A DNA stretch of 64,000 nt, taken from assembly GCA_041662485.1 (NCBI GenBank), contig JBAZSJ010000015.1:33765-97764 (forward strand). Reading direction: 5' to 3'. Below, in pieces: positions 39,953-49,230 of this stretch (the stretch's first letter is position 1; each line of letters starts with the position of its first letter). Below the pieces are notes generated by a model, which was given only the letters and a program-made list of their open reading frames with translations, made no database searches and had not been told where the DNA came from. This DNA comes from Rariglobus sp041662485 (GTDB lineage: Bacteria > Verrucomicrobiota > Verrucomicrobiia > Opitutales > Opitutaceae). Position numbers and translations under genes: made by a program.

Positions 39953-40666
39953 ATGAAACCCAAGAAAAAGAAGAGCTACACCGTTTATTTCGCCAGCGAG
40001 CTCTTCAGCTTGAAGCATCTCATCGGCAACGCCTATCTGGCCGAGGCCATCTACGAGAAATCCCACGGCAAATACCTCTGCGTCCTGCCGCAAAACATCG
40101 AGCAGCGCCGCACCACCGCCCGCGCCATCCGCGACCACGACCTGCGCACGCTTCTGGAATGCGACCTTGGCCTCTTCAACTACGACGGCACCGAGCTCGA
40201 TTCCGGCACCGTCGTCGAGTTCATGTTCGCCAAGTTCGCCGACATCCCCTCGGTCATCCTTCGCAGCGATTTCCGCAACGGCGGCGACCAGGCGGGCGAC
40301 CCGTGGAATCTCATGACGAGCTTTTATCCGCGCACCGCCAACGTCGTGGTCAACAGCATCGGCCTCTACAAGGGCTCGATGCAGCGCCGCCAAAGCGCCG
40401 CCCGCCGCAAACCGCTCGACGAGGTCGTGCGCCTCGCCGCCCAGCACAGCTCGGCCGACGCCCAGGCCATGTGCGAACAGATCGCCGCCGCCTGCGTGCG
40501 CGCGCTCGACAAGGTCGTCGCGACCGAACCCGTCATGCCGCGCTACGTGCGCGAGGAAGTTTACCACTGGCTCGCCCTCATGCCCGGCGCCAAGGGCAAG
40601 CTCAAGGAGCTCCGCCGCAAGATGGAAGACATCCTAGAACGCAAGGTGGAGCGCGATCTGCTCTGA
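39953..40666 (+). CDS. Nucleoside 2-deoxyribosyltransferase-like protein
   Basis: Residues 8-120 follow the NDRT pattern: YTVYFASELFSLKHLIGNAY, LLECDLGLFNYDGTELDSGT and VVEFMFAKFADIPSVIL, with the DGTELDSGTVVEF motif including the likely catalytic Glu. The C-terminal 110 residues are helical and Arg-rich, not part of the known family. Uracil phosphoribosyltransferase follows by 11 bases, so both serve nucleobase salvage. Confidence 0.78.
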   Translation: MKPKKKKSYTVYFASELFSLKHLIGNAYLAEAIYEKSHGKYLCVLPQNIEQRRTTARAIRDHDLRTLLECDLGLFNYDGTELDSGTVVEFMFAKFADIPSVILRSDFRNGGDQAGDPWNLMTSFYPRTANVVVNSIGLYKGSMQRRQSAARRKPLDEVVRLAAQHSSADAQAMCEQIAAACVRALDKVVATEPVMPRYVREEVYHWLALMPGAKGKLKELRRKMEDILERKVERDLL

Positions 40667-40677
40667 ACGGAGGCCCC

Positions 40678-41292
40678 ATGCTGCACGTCCTGAATCATCC
40701 GCTCGGCGCGCACATCCTCACCCACCTGCGCGACCGCACGACCCACCCGGCGACGTTCCGCACTCTCGCCTACCAGGTCAGCCTGCTCCTCGCGCTGGAA
40801 ACCACCCGCGATCTCGCCACCCGCGACCACCTCATCGACACCCCGCTTGAAGCCACTGTCGGCCGCGTGCTCGCCCGCCCCCTCGCGGTCGTGCCCATCC
40901 TCCGCGCCGGCCTCGGCATGGTGCAGCCCTTCACCGATTTGTTTCCCGACGTGAGCGTGGGCTACGTCGGGCTGGAGCGCGACCACGTCACCGCCGTCGC
41001 CCGCAGCTACTATCAAAAACTCCCGCCCCTCGCCGGCAAACGAGTGATCGTCGTCGATCCCATGCTCGCGACCGGCGGCTCCGCCGTGCAGGCGCTCGAC
41101 GTCCTTCGCGCCCAGGGCGCCGAGGAAATGGTTCTCGTCTGCATCGTCAGCTCCCCCGAAGGCGTGCGCGCCGTCGAGGCCGCCCACCCTTCCGTGCCGA
41201 TCTTGACCGCCGCGCTCGACCGCGAGCTCAACGCGAAAAAATACATCCTCCCCGGCCTCGGCGATTTCGGCGACCGCCTCTACGGGACATAA
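40678..41292 (+). CDS. upp: Uracil phosphoribosyltransferase
   Basis: A 204-residue PRTase: VLARPLAVVPILRAGLGMVQ, VGYVGLERD, PRPP loop VIVVDPMLATGGSAVQALD, and the uracil-binding C-terminus YILPGLGDFGDRLYGT. It makes UMP from uracil and PRPP. CGGAGG stands just before ATG 40678. A REP-like hairpin pair follows the stop. Confidence 0.93.
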   Translation: MLHVLNHPLGAHILTHLRDRTTHPATFRTLAYQVSLLLALETTRDLATRDHLIDTPLEATVGRVLARPLAVVPILRAGLGMVQPFTDLFPDVSVGYVGLERDHVTAVARSYYQKLPPLAGKRVIVVDPMLATGGSAVQALDVLRAQGAEEMVLVCIVSSPEGVRAVEAAHPSVPILTAALDRELNAKKYILPGLGDFGDRLYGT

Positions 41293-41293
41293 G

Positions 41294-41376
41294 GGAGGGC
41301 GCGTTATCCCTAACGCGCCGCGCCAGCCGGCACAGGCCATTCAATCCGGCGGATTAAGGATAATCCGCCCTGCCCG
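41294..41376. repeat. REP-like hairpin pair
   Basis: Two hairpins, GGCGCGTTA-TCCC-TAACGCGCC and GGCGGATTA-AGGA-TAATCCGCC, face each other with related but different arms between the upp and LacI-type gene ends. It may also terminate both convergent genes. Confidence 0.65.
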
Positions 41377-41378
41377 CC

Positions 41379-42437
41379 TCACACCCCGCGCAGCGTCGTT
41401 CCTTCCGACCAGTGCGGAAGCACCAGCACTTCCCGGCGCACCGCCGGCGTGCCGCGCTCCCCTCGCAGCATCAACCCGTGCATCAGCTCCACCGCCGCGT
41501 GCCCCACCTCGTCAAGATGCTGCGAAATCCCCGTCGCCTCCGGCTCCGTCGAAAAATCCCGGTTTAACAAAACCACGCCGGCCTCCCCGGGGACGCGCAC
41601 ACGAATCGACGCCAGCCACTCGATCACGCGGGCGTCGTTGCTCACGACCACCTCGGGACGTTCGCGCCTGAACCAGGCCGCAAATCCCCGCTCGTCCAAC
41701 ACATCGGGCAAACAGGGACGCACCGCTTCGAACCAGGCTTTCGGCATGTGCCACTCCTTGGCCAGCGCCCCCAGCCACTCGAAGCGCAACCGGCGCTCCG
41801 TCTCCATATTCTGGACCAGCCCCACTTTTCTCACGCCGCGCAAGCGCAACTGCTCGCACACCAGATTCATCGCCGCGAACGCATCCGTGCCCGCCCGATG
41901 CCAGCCTTCTTTGAACGGCGGATTCCCCACCGCCACCATGGAATAACGCGACCAGTCCAGCAGCGGCATCCCCGGCGGCTTGTCTCCGTCAAACGGCAGC
42001 ACGATCAGTCCGCTTACCCCCCTCCCCGCCAGCACCCGGTCCGGGGTTTTCCACGCGGTCAGATCCCGCTCCAATTTCAACTCGACCAGCACATACCCAA
42101 AACGCACCGCCGCCGCCCGCATCCCGTCAAGACAGGCTCGCAGCCATCCCGACGTTTTCGTATCTCCCCAACGCTCGTCAATGATCACGCCCAGGTTTGC
42201 CGAAGCCCGCCGTTGACTGCGCCGCGCGACCAGCGCCGCCAGCACGGGATCCGGCCGGTAATTCAGCTCCGCGGCCGCGTCCCTGAGTCGCTTTTGAGTG
42301 GCGAGGGATATCTCGGGGCTCCCGCGCAGTCCCATGCTCGCCGCCGCCCGGCTCACGCCGGCCCGGCTTGCCACATCGGCCAGCGTCACCGCGTTCGCCG
42401 CCGGACCGACCCTGCTCTTGCGCGATGTATTCGCCAT
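41379..42437 (-). CDS. LacI-family transcriptional regulator
   Basis: The N-terminal helix-turn-helix VTLADVASRAGVSRAAASMG (residues 17-36) and hinge (LRDAAAELNYRPDPVLAALV) are typical. The periplasmic-binding-like sensor domain follows (LGVIIDERWGDTKTSGWLRA, GVSGLIVLPFDGDKPPG, VVLLNRDFSTEPEATGISQ). ATG 42437 is chosen because the DNA-binding domain begins there. It is divergent from the GH10/glucarate-dehydratase genes and most likely controls them through the palindrome at 42449-42466. The ligand is probably a sugar or sugar acid. Confidence 0.88.
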   Translation of the reverse strand: MANTSRKSRVGPAANAVTLADVASRAGVSRAAASMGLRGSPEISLATQKRLRDAAAELNYRPDPVLAALVARRSQRRASANLGVIIDERWGDTKTSGWLRACLDGMRAAAVRFGYVLVELKLERDLTAWKTPDRVLAGRGVSGLIVLPFDGDKPPGMPLLDWSRYSMVAVGNPPFKEGWHRAGTDAFAAMNLVCEQLRLRGVRKVGLVQNMETERRLRFEWLGALAKEWHMPKAWFEAVRPCLPDVLDERGFAAWFRRERPEVVVSNDARVIEWLASIRVRVPGEAGVVLLNRDFSTEPEATGISQHLDEVGHAAVELMHGLMLRGERGTPAVRREVLVLPHWSEGTTLRGV

Positions 42438-42448
42438 CCGCGCATGTT

Positions 42449-42466
42449 TACTGAATAGGTTCAGTA
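42449..42466. promoter_or_regulatory. Operator-like palindrome between LacI gene and GH10 genes
   Basis: TACTGAA-TAGG-TTCAGTA is a perfect inverted repeat with 7-base arms, 12 bases upstream of the LacI-type start and 36 upstream of the first GH10-like start. It suits a LacI-family dimer. Confidence 0.6.
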
Positions 42467-42501
42467 AGGCAAGGCTTCCAACGGCCGGGATCCATCCGAT
42501 C

Positions 42502-43821
42502 ATGGCTGTGTTCCTCAAAAACATGCCCTTCACCCCACATGTCCCCGTCTCATGGGACGATCCGGAGCTCAACAAAATCATCGACCGGCGCATCGAGCGC
42601 ACCCGCAAGACGGACTTCCTCGTCCGCATTGTGAATGCCGAGGGCTCCCCCGTGCCGGGAGTCGGGGTTCACGTCCGGCAAACCGGCTCCTCATTTCACT
42701 TTGGAGCCAACCTCTTCATGCTCGACGGCTATCCTTCGCGCGAGCTGAACACCCGCTACGAACAACGCTTTCTCGACCTCTTCAACGCCGCCACCGTGCC
42801 CTTTTACTGGGAGGGGATCGAACCGGAAAAAGGGGTGCGCCGCTTTTCCGCGGACAGCCCTCCGGTCACTCGCCGCCCGCCTCCCGACCGGTCGGTCGCA
42901 TTCTGCCAAGAACACGGACTGCGCATGCACGGGCACGTCCTCGTGTGGGACCATGCGCAATTCAGCATCCCCTCATGGATGCCGGACGATCTCCACGGGA
43001 TGATGGTCTTGTGGGAAAACCATGTCCGCGAAATCGGCGAACGCTACGGCTGCGCGATCAAACGCTGGGATGTCGTCAACGAGGTCGTTCCCGACCGTGG
43101 CATGCCCATCTCGCGCCCCATGCCCGCCGGCTACGCCCGCACCGCCTTCGCCTGGGCCGAACGTCACCTGCCGGCCGACTGCCAGCTCGACATCAACGAA
43201 CTCAGCGACGTCTGGCACGGCCTCATGCCCCGCTACGTCGATTTGATCCGTCACCTCGTCGCCGACGGCGCACGTGTCGGCGGCATCGGGCTGCAATGTC
43301 ACCTCTCCGGTGACGAAGTCACCGCCACTCTCGCCGGCAAACGCTACCGCCCCTGCGACATCCTGGCGGTCCTTGATGCAGCCGCGGCCTTTGGCGTGCC
43401 CGTTCACATCAGCGAGATCACCGTGCCGCCGCCCACCAACGACGCCGCCGGACAGAAGCGGCAGGCGCAAGTCGCGTATAATTTTTATCGTCTTTGGTTC
43501 AGCCATCCCGCCGTCACCGGCATCACCTGGTGGAATGTCCCGGATGGAGGGCATGCGGCGAATGAACCCGGGAAACGGTTCGCGGGCATCATCGATCAGA
43601 ACCTCCAGCCCAAGCCCGCCTACCTCGCGTTGCGGGATCTCATCCACCGCGAATGGCGCACGCAGACCGAGGGAGTGACCGACGCCGACGGCTGTTTCCG
43701 GTTCCGCGGCTTCCACGGCACCTACCTGATCCGCACCGAGTCCGGCAACCAAGACTCCGGCCCCCCATCCGCCATCACTCTCGAACCCGGAAAAACCACC
43801 TCCCAAATCACCCGTCCATGA
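42502..43821 (+). CDS. GH10-family glycosidase (endo-xylanase-like), leaderless
   Basis: The GH10 catalytic barrel is visible: RMHGHVLVWD, acid/base Glu194 in KRWDVVNE, nucleophile Glu305 in VPVHISEITV, and YRLWFSHPAVTGITWWNVPD. Residues 38-75 form a small beta-type domain (FLVRIVNAEGSPVPGVGVHV, FHFGANLFMLDG). There is a C-terminal FRFRGFHGTYLI motif. No signal peptide is visible, so it may act inside the cell on imported oligosaccharides. ATG 42502 lies just behind the operator; 42523 is possible. The next gene overlaps it by ATGA. Confidence 0.85.
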   Translation: MAVFLKNMPFTPHVPVSWDDPELNKIIDRRIERTRKTDFLVRIVNAEGSPVPGVGVHVRQTGSSFHFGANLFMLDGYPSRELNTRYEQRFLDLFNAATVPFYWEGIEPEKGVRRFSADSPPVTRRPPPDRSVAFCQEHGLRMHGHVLVWDHAQFSIPSWMPDDLHGMMVLWENHVREIGERYGCAIKRWDVVNEVVPDRGMPISRPMPAGYARTAFAWAERHLPADCQLDINELSDVWHGLMPRYVDLIRHLVADGARVGGIGLQCHLSGDEVTATLAGKRYRPCDILAVLDAAAAFGVPVHISEITVPPPTNDAAGQKRQAQVAYNFYRLWFSHPAVTGITWWNVPDGGHAANEPGKRFAGIIDQNLQPKPAYLALRDLIHREWRTQTEGVTDADGCFRFRGFHGTYLIRTESGNQDSGPPSAITLEPGKTTSQITRP

Positions 43822-45008
43822 AAATCATCGACCTCAAAGTCCGCACCGTCGCCATTCCGCTGACCTGCCAGCTCCGCCACAATACCGGCGTCCATCCCGG
43901 CTACTTTCTCCGGACCATCCTGGAGCTGATCACTGACGAAGGCATCGTCGGCCTCGGAGAGGTCGGCGGCGGCGACCAACGCGGCGCCTTGCTCAAGCTC
44001 AAGCCGCGCATCGTCGGCCTCGATCCCTTCCATCTGGAGACGATCAAATTGAAAGTGCTGCGCTCGATCTACTACATGTCGAACGCTCGCCTCTACGCCG
44101 CCATCGAAATGGCCTGCCTCGACATCATGGGCAAGGCGACCAACCGCTCGCTCAGCGATCTTCTCGGCGGCTCCGTGCGCGACGCCATTCCGATGATCGC
44201 CTACCTGTTCTGGCGCTACGACCGCCCTCGCGGTGGCGACGACACCCGCGCCGAAGATCTCGCCGACTGGTGCGTCGAGCTCCACGAAACCCTCGGCGTC
44301 AACGCCATGAAGCTCAAAGCCGGCGTGATGGACCCCGATGAAGAAGCCCGCGTCCTTGAACTCTGCCGCGAACGGCTCGGGCCCCGCTTCGGCCTGCGCA
44401 TCGATCCCAACGGCGTCTGGTCCGTGCCCACCGCCGTCCGCATCGGACGCCGTCTCGAACCGCTCGGCATCGAGTATTTCGAAGATCCGTCCTGGGGCCT
44501 CAACGGCAACGCCGAGGTGCGCAAACAAATCCGCATTCCCATCGCGACCAACATGTATCCCGCGCGCTTCGACGACCTCGCCCCCGCCATCAAGATGGAC
44601 GCCGTCGATATCGTCCTCACCGACATCCATTATTGGGAAGGTCCGCGCGGAGTGAAGGACCTCGCCGCCATCTGCCGCACCTTCAATCTCGGCGTCGCCA
44701 TGCATTCCGGCGCGGAATTCGGCATCGAACTCGCCGCCATGCTTCACACCGCGAGCACCATCCCCGAGATGACGTTCGCCGGCGACGCCCACTACCATTA
44801 TCTCACCGACGACATCATCGTCGGAGGCCTCATGCAGTATAAGGACGGTTGTCTCCCCATTCCGAAGGGCCCCGGTCTCGGCGTCCAGCTCGACGAGGAC
44901 AAGATGGCCAAATACGAACGCGAATTCGAAAAGCGCGGCGACTACTACGCCCGCTTCCACCAAGACCCAAAGCGTCCCGACTGGTATCCCATCGTCGGCG
45001 GAATCTGA
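43818..45008 (+). CDS. Enolase-superfamily sugar-acid dehydratase (glucarate dehydratase-like)
   Basis: KLK in NAMKLKAGV supplies the catalytic Lys pair. Metal ligands lie in LRIDPNGVWS, YFEDPSW and the ATNMYPARFDDL region. The His/Asp dyad is in VDIVLTDIHYWEGPRG and AMHSGAEFGIELAAM. The order ATNM...DIHYW...MHSG...DAHYHY is closest to glucarate dehydratases. It would dehydrate an aldaric or aldonic acid, giving a keto-deoxy sugar acid. It overlaps the GH10 stop by four bases, so the two are co-translated. Length is 396. Confidence 0.82.
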   Translation: MKIIDLKVRTVAIPLTCQLRHNTGVHPGYFLRTILELITDEGIVGLGEVGGGDQRGALLKLKPRIVGLDPFHLETIKLKVLRSIYYMSNARLYAAIEMACLDIMGKATNRSLSDLLGGSVRDAIPMIAYLFWRYDRPRGGDDTRAEDLADWCVELHETLGVNAMKLKAGVMDPDEEARVLELCRERLGPRFGLRIDPNGVWSVPTAVRIGRRLEPLGIEYFEDPSWGLNGNAEVRKQIRIPIATNMYPARFDDLAPAIKMDAVDIVLTDIHYWEGPRGVKDLAAICRTFNLGVAMHSGAEFGIELAAMLHTASTIPEMTFAGDAHYHYLTDDIIVGGLMQYKDGCLPIPKGPGLGVQLDEDKMAKYEREFEKRGDYYARFHQDPKRPDWYPIVGGI

Positions 45009-45035
45009 CACGTGTTTTTGCAATAAATCCTTACC

Positions 45036-45089
45036 GTAGGCCGCGAGCTTGCTCGCGCTCCGAACCGCGCCTGCAAGCAGGCGGCCTAC
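45036..45089. repeat. REP-like palindrome
   Basis: Outer GTAGGCCGC/GCGGCCTAC enclose two inner hairpins, GCGAGCTTGCTCGC and GCCTGCAAGCAGGC. It lies between the dehydratase and the second GH10 gene. Confidence 0.75.
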
Positions 45090-45158
45090 CTGCGTGAAAC
45101 AGGCCCAACCGTTTATTTCCCAAAAAAGGGCCTAACCATCCCTTTAACTCACCCACCC

Positions 45159-46484
45159 ATGTCCTCCCTCAACACCGAAGCCTTTCGCTCCCTCTGGTCC
45201 GACCCCGCCGTCAGCTCCCGTATCGACGCCGACATCGAGCGCCACCGCAAAGCCAACCTCGCCCTGCGCGTGGTCGATGCCTCCGGAAAACCCGTTCCCG
45301 GCGTCCGCATCGAAAGCATCCAGACGGACGCCGATTTCCATTTTGGCGCCAACATCTTCATGCTCGGCGGCTATCCGACTCCCGAACTCAACGCGCGCTA
45401 CGAGGAGGCCTACCTCGCCCTCTTCAACGGCGCCACCGTCCCGTTTTACTGGCGCGGACTTGAACTCGAACGCGGAAAACCCCGTTACGCCGCCGACAGC
45501 GCCCCGTTTCCCCGCCGACCGCCGCCCGACGCCGTGATCGCTTTCTGCGAACGCCACGGACTGCGCATGCACGGGCATACGCTGCTGTGGGATTTTTTCC
45601 AATGGTCCGCCCCCGACTGGCTGTCGAAAACGGATGCCGCCGAAAACTCCCGGCTGTGGGAGGCCCATGTCCGCGAGGTCGCCACCCGCTACGGCAAACG
45701 CATCCACCGCTGGGACGCCCTTAACGAATCCCTCTGCACGCCCGATCGCGTCGCCAAGGGCTTGAGCTGCCCCATGCCCGCAGACTACGAGCGCGCCGCC
45801 TTCAAATGGGCCGAAGAATCGGTTCCCGCCGACACGCGCCTGGACATCAATGAAACCACCCACGTCTGGTCCCCCCAGGGAATCCTCGACTACGCCGCCC
45901 AGATACGCGGCCTGCTCAACCGCGGTACCCGCATCGGCGGCGCCGGACTTCAGTTTCACCTTTTTGCCGACGCCAACCTCGTGGAGGTGCTTGAGGGCAA
46001 GGCCCACCGCCCAGGCGATTTTTTCCGCACGCTCGACACACTCGCCCCGCTCGGACTCCCCCTTCACATCAGCGAGATCACCCTCACCTCGCCCGGCAAC
46101 GATGCCGCCGGACAAGCCGCCCAGGCGGAAGTCGCCCGCAATTTCTATCGTCTCTGGTTCAGCCATCCCTCCGTGGACAGCATTACCTGGTGGAACGTCC
46201 CCGACGGCGGCGCCGCTCCGGGCGAAGACAAGGTCGCCTCCGGCCTTCTCAACCGCGACCTCACCCCCAAGCCCTCCTACCTCGCGCTCCACAATCTCAT
46301 CCACAAGGAGTGGCGCACTCAAAACATCGGCCAGACCGATGCCAACGGCCGCCACAGCTTCCGCGGCTTTCAAGGCCGTTACCACATCACGTTTCAGCAC
46401 GGCTCAACCACCCAGACTCGTGAGATAACCCTGAACCGCCCGATACCGGGTGCCGCCCCCAAGGAGCTCTTAATTTCCCTCTGA
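45159..46484 (+). CDS. Second GH10-family glycosidase, paralogue of 42502-43821
   Basis: Acid/base Glu190 (IHRWDALNES) and nucleophile Glu306 (LPLHISEITL) are both present. FHFGANIFMLGGYPTPELNA, RMHGHTLLWDFFQWSAPDWL and YRLWFSHPSVDSITWWNVPD match the first paralogue almost word for word. No signal peptide. The pair on both sides of a dehydratase suggests stepwise use of a xylan- or uronate-type oligosaccharide. The last 15 bases overlap the convergent helicase gene. Confidence 0.85.
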   Translation: MSSLNTEAFRSLWSDPAVSSRIDADIERHRKANLALRVVDASGKPVPGVRIESIQTDADFHFGANIFMLGGYPTPELNARYEEAYLALFNGATVPFYWRGLELERGKPRYAADSAPFPRRPPPDAVIAFCERHGLRMHGHTLLWDFFQWSAPDWLSKTDAAENSRLWEAHVREVATRYGKRIHRWDALNESLCTPDRVAKGLSCPMPADYERAAFKWAEESVPADTRLDINETTHVWSPQGILDYAAQIRGLLNRGTRIGGAGLQFHLFADANLVEVLEGKAHRPGDFFRTLDTLAPLGLPLHISEITLTSPGNDAAGQAAQAEVARNFYRLWFSHPSVDSITWWNVPDGGAAPGEDKVASGLLNRDLTPKPSYLALHNLIHKEWRTQNIGQTDANGRHSFRGFQGRYHITFQHGSTTQTREITLNRPIPGAAPKELLISL

Positions 46485-49055
46485 GCCGCCTTCACCAATT
46501 TCTCCGATCAGCATCGCGTCTTCAAATCGCACCACCGCTCGCGCCTGCGCGCGCGACTCGACCAGCGACACGGTGAAACGCGCCTCCCAGTCGTTGAGCT
46601 CATCCTTGTCCACGAGCACCTGCGCCACCGCTTCGCCCGCTTCGTCAAAATGCGTGTGCTTCGCCGCCCGCCCCTCGGGATCGAGCCGGAAACGTCCGTG
46701 CGCGTCGAAGTAGGCCGCGAACGCCTTCTCGATCCGCTTCGCCTCGGGTGACATCAGCCCCTCACCCTCCGCCACCGCCTCGCCCGTCGCCAGCCGCGAC
46801 GCCGCACTCTCCCAGTCGCGCGCCGCCACCTCCTGCAAAAAGCCAAAGATCACCGTGCGCACCAGCCGCCGGAAACCGGCCGCGTCCCGCGTGATGTCGT
46901 AGCTCGACGGCCGCGCCGGCTTGTCGCCAGCCAGCTCCGCCGCCACGTAGTCCGGATTCCGCAGCCGCTCCCACTCTTCCAGCAGACTCGAATCAATGCC
47001 CCGGATCAGCTCGCGAAAATACGTCTCCATCTCGACGACTTCCTCCGTCTTCGCCTCGTCCGGCACCGTCTGGCTCAAAACTTTCCACACCTGCGAAAGA
47101 TGCCGCAGCAGCAGCCCCTCGCCGCGTTGCAGCCCGTAGTCGCGCACGTAATCCGCGAACGACATATAGCGCTCATACATCTCACGCGCGATGGACTTGG
47201 GACGCACGTTCTCCTGATCAATCCACGGATGCGCCGCCGCAAATGCGTTGAACGTGTCGTATAAAAACTCCCGCAACGGCTTCGGATGCTCGATCGTCTC
47301 CAGCTTTTCCATCCGCTCCTCGTAAGGAATTCCCTCCGCCTTCATCTGCTCGACCGCGTCGCCCTTCAAGCGGCTGATCTGCTGACGCAAAATCTGGTCC
47401 GGATCCTCCACGATGGCCTCGCACAACGTCAGCACATCATACGGATAATCCGGAGACGCCCGGTCCAGCAGCTTCACCGTGTCGAGCAGGTAGAGCGACA
47501 ACGCCTGGTGCAGCGAAAAATCCTCCTGCAACGCCACGTTCACCCGCAGCTTCCGCCCCGACGGCTCCGGCGTGATCCACTCCACGATCTTCCGGTCCAG
47601 CAACGCCCGGAACAGTTGAAACGCCCGCTTCCGCAGCGCCCGTTTTTTATGCGGCGTCTCGTGACAGTCCGCGATGATCTGCCGCATCGCCCGGCACCCG
47701 TCCGTCTCGCGTCCCAGCACCAGCAGCAGCATCCCGTGCGACACGTCGAACCGCGACACGAGCGGCTCCGACGGCGCCACCATCAGCTTCTCAAACGTCT
47801 TCGCATCCCAGCTCACTTCGCCCTCGGGCGCGGCGCGCTTCACGACCTTCTTTTTCTTCGACGGATCGCGCGCGGCCTTCTCCTCGGCGCGCTTGTTTTC
47901 TATGATGTGCTCCGGCGCCTGCACGACCACGTAGCCCTTGTCGTCGTAGCCCTTGCGCCCCGCACGCCCCGCGACCTGCCGGAAATCCCGCACGCTCAGG
48001 ATCGCCGCCTTCTTGCCGTCGTATTTCCACAGCTGCGTGAACACCACCGTGCGGATCGGCACGTTGATGCCCACCCCCAGCGTGTCCGTGCCGCAGATGA
48101 GTTTGAGCAGTCCCTTCTGCGCAAGCTGCTCCACAAGGATACGATACTTCGGCAGCAGTCCCGCGTGATGCACGCCGATGCCGTGACGCAGCCAGCGCTT
48201 CACTTCCTTGCCATACGGACTCGTGAACCGCACGCCCTCCAGCGCCTTTGCCAGCACGGCCTTTTCGTCCTTCGAGCACACATTGAGGCTCATCAGGCTC
48301 TGTGCCGCCTCCGACGCCGCCCGCTGCGTGAAATGCACGAGGTAGATCGGCGCGCGGTTGTCCTCCAGCGCCGCCGCCAGCCGCTCAACCAGCGGCGTCT
48401 CGCAATACTCGAACTCCAGCGGCACCGGCCGCCGGTCGCTACGCACCGTCACGCTTGGAGCGCCCGTGAGACGCGTCATGTCCTTCTCAAAAAACTCCGT
48501 CGCGCCCAACGTCGCCGACATCAGCAAAAACCGGCTCTGCGGCATCGTGAGCAACGGCACCTGCCAGGCGTAGCCGCGCTCGCCGTCCGAGTAGTAGTGA
48601 AACTCGTCCATGATGACCGCGCGGATGTCGCTGCGGTCGCCTCGCGCCAGCGCGATGTTGGCCAGGATCTCGGCGGTGCAGCACAAGATCGGCGCCTGCG
48701 GATTCACGCTCGCGTCGCCTGTCATCATCCCCACGTGCTCCGGCCCGAAGTCGCGGCAAAGCGAAAGGAATTTCTCGTTCACCAGCGCCTTGATGGGGCA
48801 CGTATAAACCGACCGCTCCCCCGCGCACAGCGCCTTGAAGTGAAACGCCGCCGCCACGAGCGATTTCCCCGAACCGGTAGGTGTGTTGAGAATCACATTG
48901 CGCCCGGCAAACAGCTCGATGATCGCCTCCTCCTGCTCCGCGTAGAGTTCGAGCCTCCGCTCCTTGATGACCGTCAAAAACCGATCAAGCACGGCATCCG
49001 CATCCGGTTTTCCGGAAAGAGGCGCAAGCGGAGCGGGTGCAGACGGCAAAGACAT
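46470..49055 (-). CDS. Ski2-like DEAD/DEAH helicase with DUF3516
   Basis: Helicase motifs: NTPTGSGKSLVAAA (near residue 55), CPIKALVNEKF, MDEFHYYSD (DEFH box), LLMSATLG, then GIGVHHAGLLPKYR and QVAGRAGRKGYDDKGYVVVQ in the second RecA domain. The C-terminal 400 residues (WITPEPSGRKLRVNVALQED, DLAEQ-type helices, and the ending FTVSLVESRAQARAVVRFED) fit DUF3516 of bacterial Ski2-like proteins. The substrate is RNA or DNA. ATG 49055 (MSLPSAPAPLAPL) is taken; 27 further upstream codons look non-coding. Length is 861. Confidence 0.88.
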   Translation of the reverse strand: MSLPSAPAPLAPLSGKPDADAVLDRFLTVIKERRLELYAEQEEAIIELFAGRNVILNTPTGSGKSLVAAAFHFKALCAGERSVYTCPIKALVNEKFLSLCRDFGPEHVGMMTGDASVNPQAPILCCTAEILANIALARGDRSDIRAVIMDEFHYYSDGERGYAWQVPLLTMPQSRFLLMSATLGATEFFEKDMTRLTGAPSVTVRSDRRPVPLEFEYCETPLVERLAAALEDNRAPIYLVHFTQRAASEAAQSLMSLNVCSKDEKAVLAKALEGVRFTSPYGKEVKRWLRHGIGVHHAGLLPKYRILVEQLAQKGLLKLICGTDTLGVGINVPIRTVVFTQLWKYDGKKAAILSVRDFRQVAGRAGRKGYDDKGYVVVQAPEHIIENKRAEEKAARDPSKKKKVVKRAAPEGEVSWDAKTFEKLMVAPSEPLVSRFDVSHGMLLLVLGRETDGCRAMRQIIADCHETPHKKRALRKRAFQLFRALLDRKIVEWITPEPSGRKLRVNVALQEDFSLHQALSLYLLDTVKLLDRASPDYPYDVLTLCEAIVEDPDQILRQQISRLKGDAVEQMKAEGIPYEERMEKLETIEHPKPLREFLYDTFNAFAAAHPWIDQENVRPKSIAREMYERYMSFADYVRDYGLQRGEGLLLRHLSQVWKVLSQTVPDEAKTEEVVEMETYFRELIRGIDSSLLEEWERLRNPDYVAAELAGDKPARPSSYDITRDAAGFRRLVRTVIFGFLQEVAARDWESAASRLATGEAVAEGEGLMSPEAKRIEKAFAAYFDAHGRFRLDPEGRAAKHTHFDEAGEAVAQVLVDKDELNDWEARFTVSLVESRAQARAVVRFEDAMLIGEIGEGGSEGN

Positions 49056-49230
49056 CTCGCCCACAAGGAAGCCAGTCCCCCTCGCTGACAAGCCCCGCGT
49101 CCCCCAGCCCGCGATGATCCCCTCGTATCTCCTCACTATTCCTTGCCCATCGCCCGCCCCTTGCTCACAACCATTTGCACATGGTCCTAGCGGTTAGCCG
49201 CTAACTTTAAAAACTCCCTCGATTTCCACC

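Noticed and set aside
47286..49088. A 600-residue plus-strand Arg/His-rich frame
   Set aside because: Antisense shadow of the Ski2-like helicase gene.
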